Assembly (NCBI GenBank): GCA_023398105.1
Contig: JAEWST010000076.1
Span: 1-36,685, forward strand
From: Bacillota bacterium
Lineage (GTDB): Bacteria > Bacillota > Clostridia > Acetivibrionales > DSM-1351
Reading direction: 5' to 3'
Length of the DNA stretch: 36,685 bases
Shown one piece after another: positions 1 through 6,849 of the stretch; within the stretch, counting starts at the first letter, position 1; every line of letters starts with the position of its first letter. The translations under genes and the position numbers were made by a program. The notes beneath the pieces are model-generated. The model was not told the origin of the DNA and did not search any database. It saw only the letters and a list, made by a program, of their open reading frames with translations.

Positions 1-78
1 AGCCGCACTATCACGACCATTTCTAGAACTACCAACACCCTTTTTATGAGCAAAAAGTTGTAAATTAACCTTTATCAT
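1..78 (-). CDS. rpmA: Ribosomal protein L27 (bL27), N-terminal fragment cut by window edge
   Basis: The first 26 codons of L27 on the minus strand; the rest lies outside the window. The start reads M-I-K-V-N-L-Q-L-F-A-H-K-K-G-V-G-S-S. This is the Firmicutes form of L27, with a short extension before the mature HKKG start. In this group the extension is removed by the protease Prp, whose gene lies directly upstream with only 4 bases between its stop and this ATG. An AGGAGGTG ribosome-binding site lies inside the end of prp. The order rplU-prp-rpmA is the usual operon. Confidence 0.95.
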   Translation of the reverse strand, partial: MIKVNLQLFAHKKGVGSSRNGRDSAA

Positions 79-82
79 GAGA

Positions 83-421
83 CTACACCTCCTCATCCAT
101 TACCTTCACATAGTCCGGATAAGCATATTCTATCTGTTTGAATCCTATTTCCGCTGTTGCCATAATTACATTGGCATCATGTCTTAATTGGGGCGATAAA
201 TCCATATCAAGCTTACATGATACAAAACCATCTTTATCCCTTCGTTTATAAAAACCCTTCAAGCCTATAATTTCCTCAATAGCTCCTAAAGCAGTAAACG
301 TAATTGCAGAAATGGCTGAACACACAATGTCTCTGCCTTCTTTGGCATAATCTGCATGTCCATTAACAACAAACTGTTTAATATTTCCTGCTAAATCCTT
401 ACCTATATTAATTTTAATCAT
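83..421 (-). CDS. prp: Ribosomal-processing cysteine protease Prp
   Basis: Cysteine protease of 112 aa that removes the N-terminal extension of ribosomal protein L27 (established for the family in Firmicutes). The two catalytic elements are visible: His in the GHADYA motif near residue 22 and Cys in DIVCSAIS near residue 34. Length matches the family. It lies between rplU and rpmA. An AAGGAA site precedes the ATG, and the L27 extension that would be its substrate is encoded next door. It is presumably cotranscribed from the rplU promoter. Confidence 0.93.
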   Translation of the reverse strand: MIKINIGKDLAGNIKQFVVNGHADYAKEGRDIVCSAISAITFTALGAIEEIIGLKGFYKRRDKDGFVSCKLDMDLSPQLRHDANVIMATAEIGFKQIEYAYPDYVKVMDEEV

Positions 422-434
422 TACTTGTTATTCC

Positions 435-746
435 TTAAGCATTAATCTTTTCAATTTGAACCTTTGTATAAGGCTGTCTGTGTCCTTGCTTTTTCTTAAT
501 GTTCTTTTTTGGTTTGTAATGAAAAACAGTGATTTTTTCACCCTTACCATGGTTAAGAACCTTAGCACTAACAGACGCAGTTTCTAGTATTGGAGCTCCG
601 AAGTTAACTGTTCCATCTTTTGATACTGCAAGAACTTTATCAAAAGTAACTGCTTCACCTTCTTCTACGAAAAGTTTTTCAACAAAAACAACATCGCCTT
701 CTTGAACTTTATACTGTTTTCCACCAGTCATTATAATTGCGTACAT
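435..746 (-). CDS. rplU: Ribosomal protein L21 (bL21)
   Basis: L21 of the 50S subunit, 103 aa. It starts M-Y-A-I-I-M-T-G-G-K-Q-Y-K-V and contains the family's conserved segment G-H-R-Q-P-Y-T near the C-terminus. The open frame extends 19 codons further upstream. The start at 746 is chosen because it has an AGGAGGTG site at good spacing and begins at the family's usual first residue. It is first gene of rplU-prp-rpmA, with a promoter and structured leader directly upstream. Confidence 0.95.
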   Translation of the reverse strand: MYAIIMTGGKQYKVQEGDVVFVEKLFVEEGEAVTFDKVLAVSKDGTVNFGAPILETASVSAKVLNHGKGEKITVFHYKPKKNIKKKQGHRQPYTKVQIEKINA

Positions 747-860
747 GATACACCTCCTACTAACAGTCTCGCCGACAAAATGACATTTACACATCACAGG
801 CAATAGTTTAAAAGTTTACTTTATAAACTATATTTAAAAAGCCCTGGCCGAGCGGCTACC
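747..860 (-). ncRNA. Structured 5' leader of rplU, probable L21 leader
   Basis: About 115 nt of untranslated RNA lie between the predicted start site and rplU. It has a GC-rich hairpin-like stretch (841-858) in otherwise AT-rich DNA and a GGCGAGACTG segment just before the SD. This matches the position and appearance of the L21 autoregulatory leader known upstream of rplU in Firmicutes. The family assignment is from memory of position and motif; a covariance-model search would settle it. Confidence 0.55.
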
Positions 861-865
861 GATAT

Positions 866-894
866 AGTTTAGCATAGTACTGATTCAATGTCAA
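866..894 (-). promoter_or_regulatory. Sigma-A type promoter for rplU-prp-rpmA
   Basis: On the minus strand TTGACA (889-894) and TAAACT (866-871) are separated by exactly 17 bases. The -35 box overlaps the stop codon of rng (891-893), so L21/L27 synthesis can be started independently of the upstream rng operon. Confidence 0.65.
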
Positions 895-2369
895 TTACTT
901 TGAATTCTTAATCCATTTGGTTTTAATTCGCCTGAAGAAGAAATAGAAATCCTTACATCTAATTTTTTAGCTCCATTGAAATCATTAATTTTAGTAATAT
1001 TCTCTTCAATAATGGACACAACAGAAGGATGTACTTCAAATACTACAGCTTTAGCTTTAGCAGTATTGAGATATTCCCTTATTTTTTTTAGAACCTCCAT
1101 AGCATTTGTTTCAGATGTATATACCTTCCCAGTTCCTTCACAAAGCGGACAGTCACAGGTTATAATAGTAGAAAGCTCTTGTCTCATTTTTTTTCTAGTC
1201 ATTTCAACAAGACCCAGCTGCGTCATTCCAAGAACTATGGCTTTAGTTCTATCACTTTTAAGACACTGCTTCAGAGAGTCAAGAACCATTTGCTGATGTT
1301 CACTGTCATTCATGTCAATAAAATCAATTATTACTATTCCGCCAATATCCCTTAACCTAAGCTGCTTTGCAATTTCTCTGGTTGCTTCTATATTAGTCTT
1401 AAGAACAGTATCTTCTAAGTTATTATTCCCGACAAACTTGCCTGTATTTACATCAATTACTGTAAGTGCTTCAGTTTTATCAATAATTATATACCCACCG
1501 CATTTAAGCCAAACTTTTCTAGAAAGAGCTCTTTGAATTTTCGTTTCTATTTGGTAATAGTCAAAAATATCATAATCCTTCTGAAATAATTCAACTCTGT
1601 TTTTAAGCACAGGTGATATCATCTCAACTAATTCAATTACTTTGTAATACTCTTTTTCATCATTAATAACAAATTTATCTATATCCCATGTAAACAAGTC
1701 TCTCACAGACCTATAAACCAAATTAACGTCCTTGTGAATACATCTTGGAACAACTCCACTGCTTTCCATTTGTTTAATCTTTGCCCATAGCTTTGTAAGA
1801 AAAGACACATCTTCAACAAAGTCTTCTTCATCCTTGCCCTCAGATACAGTTCTAACAATTAATCCCATATTATCAGGCTTTAACTTTTCCGCTATCCTTT
1901 TAAGCTTTTGTCTTTCCTCATCACTTTCAATTCTCCGAGATATACCCACATAATCAGCATTTGGCAGCAATACTAAATTTCTTCCAGGCAAAGTTATATG
2001 TGTTGATACTCTAGGTCCCTTTGTACCAATAGGCTCTTTTATTACTTGAACAGTTACTTCCTGACCCACTTTTAGTATATCCGAAATGCTGTATTCAGCA
2101 TAATCTCTATAAACATCTAGTTCTTCATCTGAATAATCTTTTTGTGGAATTGCATCTCCTACATATAAAAAAGCATTTTTTTCATATCCAATATCAATAA
2201 ATGCAGCTTGCATGCCAGGTAGAACGGTGCTAACCTTACCTCTATAAATATTTCCAACAAGTCCTTGATGACTTGTTCTCTCTATATGAATTTCTGCAAG
2301 CTCTTTGTCCTCAAGTATGCCAACCCTAATTTCTGCTGTATTGACATCTACTATCATTTCATTAATCAT
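891..2369 (-). CDS. rng: Ribonuclease E/G family endoribonuclease
   Basis: Single-strand-specific endoribonuclease for RNA maturation and decay, 492 aa, the length of RNase G. The N-terminal S1-like domain spans roughly residues 35-120 (G-N-I-Y-R-G-K-V then A-A-F-I-D-I-G-Y). The Mg-binding aspartates are D306 in V-I-D-V-N-T-G-K and D349 in I-V-I-I-D-F-I-D-M, spaced 43 residues as in E. coli RNase E. The zinc-link cysteines C407 and C410 are present in C-P-L-C-E-G-T-G. The start has a GAGGTGAT site. It lies 19 bp after the radical SAM partner gene, probably in one operon. The long C-terminal scaffold of RNase E is absent. Confidence 0.95.
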   Translation of the reverse strand: MINEMIVDVNTAEIRVGILEDKELAEIHIERTSHQGLVGNIYRGKVSTVLPGMQAAFIDIGYEKNAFLYVGDAIPQKDYSDEELDVYRDYAEYSISDILKVGQEVTVQVIKEPIGTKGPRVSTHITLPGRNLVLLPNADYVGISRRIESDEERQKLKRIAEKLKPDNMGLIVRTVSEGKDEEDFVEDVSFLTKLWAKIKQMESSGVVPRCIHKDVNLVYRSVRDLFTWDIDKFVINDEKEYYKVIELVEMISPVLKNRVELFQKDYDIFDYYQIETKIQRALSRKVWLKCGGYIIIDKTEALTVIDVNTGKFVGNNNLEDTVLKTNIEATREIAKQLRLRDIGGIVIIDFIDMNDSEHQQMVLDSLKQCLKSDRTKAIVLGMTQLGLVEMTRKKMRQELSTIITCDCPLCEGTGKVYTSETNAMEVLKKIREYLNTAKAKAVVFEVHPSVVSIIEENITKINDFNGAKKLDVRISISSSGELKPNGLRIQSN

Positions 2370-2388
2370 CCAATCACCTCAAATGTAA

Positions 2389-3099
2389 CTATAAAACAAG
2401 CCCGTCCATTGGATCTATAAGTTGGTCCTGAGTCATAATAAATAGCTTTTCCCTATGAATTCTTTCTATTTCATAATCAAGCTTTATATAATCAAATATA
2501 GATTCAATTAAAAGATCTGGCTTCAAATTTGCTTTACTTCCAGCACTAAGCAGCATTGTAAATTTAATAATGCTAAAGTTACCACAGGGTTGAAATTCAA
2601 AGCTCAAATCGAAAATCATATCCCTTATATTTGTATCCTTAATACCGCTTTTAGTTCTTTTCTTAACAATAATTTCGTGCTGGGAAAGATATTTGCTTAA
2701 ACTTGATTTAATATCCTTTTCTGTACACTCCGATTTAACGCCAACAACTACAGAGTACTTAGAAGCAGCTATTAAGGCCATAATATTCTCTTTTGACTTT
2801 CTAGACCTTGCCGACAATATTTCCAATCCTTTGGGGAGCTGTGCATTCAATCTTTCTACAAATTCATTAACAGGCATCTGGTCATCAGTAATTTCAAAAT
2901 CACCATATTCAGCCTCACTTGTAACACCAACACTCAACGGTAATCCAAAGACCATGTTAGGATGTGGATTAAAGCCTTGTGAATACGCTATAGGAAGTCT
3001 TGCCCTTCTTATTGCACGTTCAAACACCTTCATCAAGTCAAGATGTGATATGAACTTAACCTCGTCGCCACGCATAAATTTAGTTCGAATATTAGCCAA
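2389..3099 (-). CDS. TIGR03936 family radical SAM-associated protein (DUF2344)
   Basis: Protein of 236 aa starting L(M)-A-N-I-R-T-K-F, with the family's K-F-I-S-H-L-D-L-M and Y-S-Q-G-F-N-P-H-P segments near the N-terminus. Members are nearly always encoded beside, or fused to, the TIGR03960 radical SAM protein, as here. Their biochemical function is not established. The start chosen is a TTG at 3099: GGAGGTGA stands 6 bases before it, and the TTG overlaps the stop codon of the upstream gene, suggesting translational coupling. A longer frame to 3150 exists but would overlap the upstream gene by 59 bases without a better SD. Confidence 0.85.
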   Translation of the reverse strand: MANIRTKFMRGDEVKFISHLDLMKVFERAIRRARLPIAYSQGFNPHPNMVFGLPLSVGVTSEAEYGDFEITDDQMPVNEFVERLNAQLPKGLEILSARSRKSKENIMALIAASKYSVVVGVKSECTEKDIKSSLSKYLSQHEIIVKKRTKSGIKDTNIRDMIFDLSFEFQPCGNFSIIKFTMLLSAGSKANLKPDLLIESIFDYIKLDYEIERIHREKLFIMTQDQLIDPMDGLVL

Positions 3100-4945
3100 T
3101 ACCTTCACCTCCACAAATACCACTTTCGAATACAGCAGCACCACATCCACCGCAATTTACTCTACAGTTTGGTGTAATTTTTTCTTCAAAAGCTTTTTTA
3201 CTTTCACTTATTAAGAATTTCTTTGAAACACCTATATCTATATGATCCCAGGGCAAAATTTCATCATATTCTCTTTTACGCGTTGCATAGAAATACGGGT
3301 CTACGCCGCACTCCTCAAATGCCTTCATCCAAATATCATACTTAAAATATTCGCCCCAACCATCAAATTTACATCCTAGCTCCCATGCCTTAATTAGAAC
3401 CTTGCAAATTCTTCTGTCCCCACGGGCAAAAACAGCTTCCAAAAAGCTCAGCTTATTTTCGTGATAATTATATGTTATCTGCTTTGAACGTACCTTATCC
3501 TTTAAAGACATTTGCTTTTGAGATACATTTTCAATACTGTCCTGAGCTTCCCATTGGAAAGGAGTGAAAGCTTTTGGAACAAATGTAGCTGTGCTGACAG
3601 TAACATTTAAGCCCTTGCCTTTTTTCTCCATTGGCACTCTTTTATAAGCATGTACAACCTTATGAGCCAAATCAGCAATTCCTTCTACATCTTCAAAAGT
3701 CTCTGTTGGCAAGCCCAGCATAAAATATAACTTTACGCTATGCCATCCTCCATTAAATGCAAGGGAAACTGCATTTAATAAGTCCTCCTCCGTTATACCT
3801 TTATTAATTACATCTCTAAGCCTCTGAGTCCCCGCTTCTGGAGCAAAGGTCAGTCCACTCTTTCTCACTTTCTGTGCCTTTTCCATTAAATCCAATGAGA
3901 AAGAATCTAATCTAAGTGATGGGAGAGACAAGCCTACTTTTCTCTCATTCATTTCATCTATAAGTTCTGTTGTAAATTCTTCTAATTGGCTGTAATCACT
4001 GGTACTAAGTGATGTAAGTGATATTTCTTCATAGCCAGTGCTTTCCTCAAGCTTTTTAGCTAACTCCATCAATCTCTCATGGCTTTTTTCTCTCACAGGT
4101 CTGTATATGAATCCAGCCTGACAAAATCTGCAGCCTCTGATACAACCTCTGAACACCTCTAACATTATCCTGTCATGCACAATATCAGTATACGGAACAA
4201 TTATTTTATCAGGAAAATAAACCTTATCTAAATCCTTTATAATACGCTTTTTAATATTCACAGGATATTCTGGCTTTAATGGTTTAAAGCTTTTAATAGT
4301 ACCATCTTCATTATAGTCAAAGTCATAAAATGAAGGTACATATATGCCCTCTATCTTAACTATTTCTTCAAGAAAAGCAGTTCTTGTTTTACCTGTACCC
4401 TTCCATTTTGAATATTTATCCATAACTTCATTAATTATATCTTCGCCCTCGCCTAACATAAAAAAATCAACAATGTCCGCCAAGGGCTCAGGATTATATG
4501 CACAAGGTCCTCCTGCACACACAAAGGGGTCATTATCTTTCCTATCGAGTGTCATAAGCGGCACACCAGCCAAATCAAGCATATTCACAATATTGGAAAA
4601 GCTCATCTCATATTGAAGAGTAAACCCAATGAAGTCAAAGCTTTTTATTTCGTCTTTAGTTTCAAGAGAGTATAAAGGTATATTATTCTCACGCATTTTA
4701 GCTTCCATATCAGCCCATGGTGCAAATACCCTCTCACAATAACAGTCCTGTCTCTCATTTAACAGATGATACAATATTTTCATCCCAAGATGTGACATCC
4801 CAATCTCATAAGTATCAGGAAAACAAAATGCAAACCGTATATCTACAGTTTTAGGATCTTTAATAACGCTATTCCACTCATTTCCAGTATATCTTGAGGG
4901 TTTTTCTACACTTTTCAGCAATCCGTCTGACAGCTTAATGCTCAT
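3092..4945 (-). CDS. TIGR03960 family B12-binding/radical SAM protein
   Basis: Radical SAM enzyme of 617 aa with a B12-binding-like N-terminal half and the Fe-S cluster motif CxxxCxxC at C268, C272 and C275 (R-G-C-I-R-G-C-R-F-C). A cysteine-rich tail (N-C-R-V-N-C-G-G-C) may bind a further metal centre. Substrate unknown; the family is linked to the TIGR03936 gene that overlaps its 3' end. The ATG at 4945 is chosen because GGAGA stands 5 bases before it; an in-frame ATG at 4957 has an AAGGAG too close (2-3 bases). First gene of the run towards rng. Confidence 0.9.
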   Translation of the reverse strand: MSIKLSDGLLKSVEKPSRYTGNEWNSVIKDPKTVDIRFAFCFPDTYEIGMSHLGMKILYHLLNERQDCYCERVFAPWADMEAKMRENNIPLYSLETKDEIKSFDFIGFTLQYEMSFSNIVNMLDLAGVPLMTLDRKDNDPFVCAGGPCAYNPEPLADIVDFFMLGEGEDIINEVMDKYSKWKGTGKTRTAFLEEIVKIEGIYVPSFYDFDYNEDGTIKSFKPLKPEYPVNIKKRIIKDLDKVYFPDKIIVPYTDIVHDRIMLEVFRGCIRGCRFCQAGFIYRPVREKSHERLMELAKKLEESTGYEEISLTSLSTSDYSQLEEFTTELIDEMNERKVGLSLPSLRLDSFSLDLMEKAQKVRKSGLTFAPEAGTQRLRDVINKGITEEDLLNAVSLAFNGGWHSVKLYFMLGLPTETFEDVEGIADLAHKVVHAYKRVPMEKKGKGLNVTVSTATFVPKAFTPFQWEAQDSIENVSQKQMSLKDKVRSKQITYNYHENKLSFLEAVFARGDRRICKVLIKAWELGCKFDGWGEYFKYDIWMKAFEECGVDPYFYATRKREYDEILPWDHIDIGVSKKFLISESKKAFEEKITPNCRVNCGGCGAAVFESGICGGEGIG

Positions 4946-5039
4946 TTTTATCTCCATTTCTCCTTCGTGATAATAATACTATTTCGTATTTAAAAATTAG
5001 TTTTTCTTCTTTTTTGCATTTTCATCGTGTTATTAAATT

Positions 5040-5066
5040 TTTATACACATGTTGCTACATTGTCAA
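5040..5066 (-). promoter_or_regulatory. Possible promoter for the radical SAM-rng operon
   Basis: TTGACA (5061-5066) and TATAAA (5040-5045) on the minus strand, about 95 bases before the radical SAM start. The spacer is only 15 bases, so this is tentative. Confidence 0.35.
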
Positions 5067-5104
5067 AAATATAAGCGCCCTCAACATGAAAGTCGCTTAA
5101 AAGC

Positions 5105-5179
5105 TGGTCGGAATGATGCGATTTGAACGCACAACCTCTTGCTCCCGAAGCAAGCACCCTACCATTGGGCTACATCCCG
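5105..5179 (-). tRNA. tRNA-Pro (anticodon CGG)
   Basis: Minus-strand cloverleaf. The acceptor arm CGGGATG pairs with CATTCCG with one G-U pair. The D arm is GCCC/GGGT with GG in the loop. The anticodon arm is CTTGC-TTCGGGA-GCAAG, giving anticodon CGG that reads CCG. The T arm GTGCG/CGCAT encloses TTCAAAT. The 3' CCA is encoded (5105-5107). A short hairpin with a T-rich tail follows at about 5072-5099. Confidence 0.93.
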
Positions 5180-5430
5180 AAATATTGAATTATTGCTTTG
5201 ATATTTTTCATATTTATCGAAGATAATAACCAAAATTGCTCTAATTCTTATATTTTAAAACTAAGCTTTATAATTCTCAACAAAAAGTTTAGGGTTCTAT
5301 ATAATAAATTTAATAAGTTCCTTAATATTAATTTTTATATTAGCGACATTTATATAATTTGTAAATACTTTTATAATATTATGCTAAATAGCATTGTACT
5401 TTATTTTTATATTTTTATATTTTTATATTT
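5180..5430. other. AT-rich intergenic stretch
   Basis: Between the tRNA and the acyltransferase stop. The plus-strand frame here (5198-5455) is low-complexity, almost all I, F, Y, L, N and K, with no RBS, so I do not call a gene. The only structure seen is the 8-bp tandem repeat at its right end. Confidence 0.6.
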
Positions 5431-5442
5431 TTATATTTTTAT
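5403..5442. repeat. Tandem repeat, five copies of an 8-bp unit
   Basis: Five perfect head-to-tail copies of ATTTTTAT. The minus-strand plsC-like gene ends inside it: its last codons and TAA stop (5431-5433) fall in the copies nearest the gene, so gain or loss of distal copies would not change the protein. Such runs are prone to slippage. Confidence 0.9.
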
Positions 5443-6225
5443 ATTCTTAAAATGATTTATCTTTTTAGTTATAAATTCTAATACCTGCTTGTGCTCGGCT
5501 TTTCCATTGCCAGATATTATAATTGGCTCTCCAAAAGATATGCATATAGGTTCATTTCTTCTAATTGGTCCAATATCCTTAATCAGCTTTCCATTTCCCC
5601 AAAAATCAGTCTTTATAGCAATAGGAATCACTGGGACACCTGCCTCCTTTGCTAGCTTAATGCCCAAAGAGTTAAACTTTTCTGGGTCAAACTCCACACG
5701 TCTAGTACCTTCAGGAAATAATACAACCGATGTACCCTTGGAAATAATATCTTTTCCTTTTTTAATTACGTTAATTAAATCCTGCTTTGAATTTTTCCTA
5801 GAAACAACAATTGGGTCAAGGCTTTTCATAATTGGGCCAAACGCAGGAATTGAAGTTAGAACATCCTTAATAACAAATGTCATTTTTTTTATTGGAACTA
5901 TAATACAAGGAAAGACAAAAGTCTCTAAAGTACTCATATGATTACTTACAAATACAACAGACCCTTGTGCTTTTTTTATATTTTCTAAACCTTCAATAAA
6001 TACTTTTCCGCCACATTTCTCAATGTTTTGAAAAATTTTATAGCTTGAGTCTGCAAACCTATCCATGCTATAACTACCTTTACCCACTAAACGCCTTGCC
6101 TGTATAATTACTTTCACATAAGTATATACAAAATACCATCTAGTATTTAAAAATAACTTATCAAGAATAATTCTCTTATTTCCACTTGTTTGATACTTAT
6201 CACCGTTGAAAAACTGCTTACCCAA
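5431..6225 (-). CDS. 1-acyl-sn-glycerol-3-phosphate acyltransferase-like protein (PlsC family)
   Basis: Membrane-associated acyltransferase of 264 aa, probably making phosphatidic acid or a related lipid. The FPEGTR phosphate-binding motif is at 170-175. The catalytic box is N-H-M-S-T-L-E (His96, Glu101): HX4E instead of the usual HX4D. The hydrophobic segment V-F-P-C-I-I-V-P-I follows. The start is a TTG at 6225 with AGGA 9 bases before it; the next in-frame ATG would remove about 50 residues of the N-terminal region, so I keep the TTG. The C-terminus runs into an 8-bp tandem repeat. It stands alone and the exact substrate is not evident. Confidence 0.85.
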   Translation of the reverse strand: MGKQFFNGDKYQTSGNKRIILDKLFLNTRWYFVYTYVKVIIQARRLVGKGSYSMDRFADSSYKIFQNIEKCGGKVFIEGLENIKKAQGSVVFVSNHMSTLETFVFPCIIVPIKKMTFVIKDVLTSIPAFGPIMKSLDPIVVSRKNSKQDLINVIKKGKDIISKGTSVVLFPEGTRRVEFDPEKFNSLGIKLAKEAGVPVIPIAIKTDFWGNGKLIKDIGPIRRNEPICISFGEPIIISGNGKAEHKQVLEFITKKINHFKNIKI

Positions 6226-6588
6226 AATATCACATCCTGATTTATATGTTATGTTTTTAATTTATCACTCAAACTTCCCACATAAAAAATCTACTGGTGC
6301 GGTGGAATTATCAATGGTCTGTTGCAAAAACAATTGCTACATACCTTATATGAATAGTCTTTAATCAGTATATTAAACTACGGAGTTTGAGTATCTTACG
6401 TATGAAACTTTGCTCCAAACCTATTTAGCAATAATAATACAGTTCCCAGCTTATCACTTTTGACAGCTATCAGTTATTATATATCACAAAATCTACAATG
6501 TCTACCATCCATCCTTATACTATGCTTTAAACTACTTTTTAATTCTATCTTATTGCCTTTATGAATACAAATATATCAAGGATAAATC

Positions 6589-6665
6589 AGCTCGAAAATT
6601 TTTTTATACTAACAAGGTGTATTTTCGAGTCCCAAAAACCACAAGTGGTTTTTGCTAGTGTAGAT
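6589..6665 (+). repeat. E2 palindromic repeat, copy a
   Basis: Begins with an inverted repeat AGCTCGAAAAT...ATTTTCGAG enclosing ATACTAACAAGGTGT, followed by the 18-bp palindrome AAAACCACAAGTGGTTTT and ending GCTAGTGTAGAT. It closely matches copy b 158 bp downstream in the same orientation. Confidence 0.85.
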
Positions 6666-6696
6666 AAATATTATCTGTAAAAGGTGGTGTACCTGC

Positions 6697-6771
6697 ATGA
6701 AGTCTTCAAAAAATTTTTGTGCTAAAATTGAGCGTGGGGGGATAACAGCTCGAAAATTAACTTTATACTAA
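6697..6771 (+). CDS. Possible 24-aa small protein ending inside E2 copy b
   Basis: ATG at 6697 with AAGGTGG 9 bases upstream, then 24 codons to TAA. The product is basic and starts M-K-S-S-K-N-F-C-A-K-I-E-R. Its last eight or so codons (A-R-K-L-T-L-Y) lie inside the E2 repeat. No family is recognised. It may be chance; the good SD and position between two repeat copies are the only support. Confidence 0.25.
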   Translation: MKSSKNFCAKIERGGITARKLTLY

Positions 6772-6824
6772 CATGGTACATTTTCGAGCCTCAAAAACCA
6801 CAAGTGGTTTTTGCCAGTGTAGAT
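6747..6824 (+). repeat. E2 palindromic repeat, copy b
   Basis: Inverted repeat AGCTCGAAAAT...ATTTTCGAGC around ATACTAACATGGTAC, then AAAACCACAAGTGGTTTT and GCCAGTGTAGAT. It ends 26 bp before the start of the 467-aa gene, so it may be transcribed as part of that gene's leader. Confidence 0.85.
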
Positions 6825-6849
6825 TAATAATAGAGCATAGGAGGTTAGT

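Larger units (their letters stand above)
6226..6849. other. Repeat-rich intergenic region between divergent genes
   Basis: About 620 bp separating the minus-strand acyltransferase from the plus-strand duplicated-domain protein. It holds two E2 palindromic repeats (6589-6665, 6747-6824), a possible 24-codon ORF between them, and a degenerate TATCAATGGTCTGTTG element near 6312 that recurs elsewhere in the window. No other gene is supported. Confidence 0.7.

Noticed and set aside
747..803. 19-codon upstream extension of rplU
   Set aside because: The SD and family start point to 746; the extension is part of the leader RNA.
5198..5455. 85-codon AT-rich plus-strand ORF
   Set aside because: Low-complexity product of I, F, Y and N, no RBS, runs into the 8-bp tandem repeat and the opposite-strand gene.
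6589..6824. Two direct E2 copies as the start of an array
   Set aside because: Only two copies 158 bp apart, with other E2 copies scattered and in reverse orientation; behaves as a dispersed repeat.
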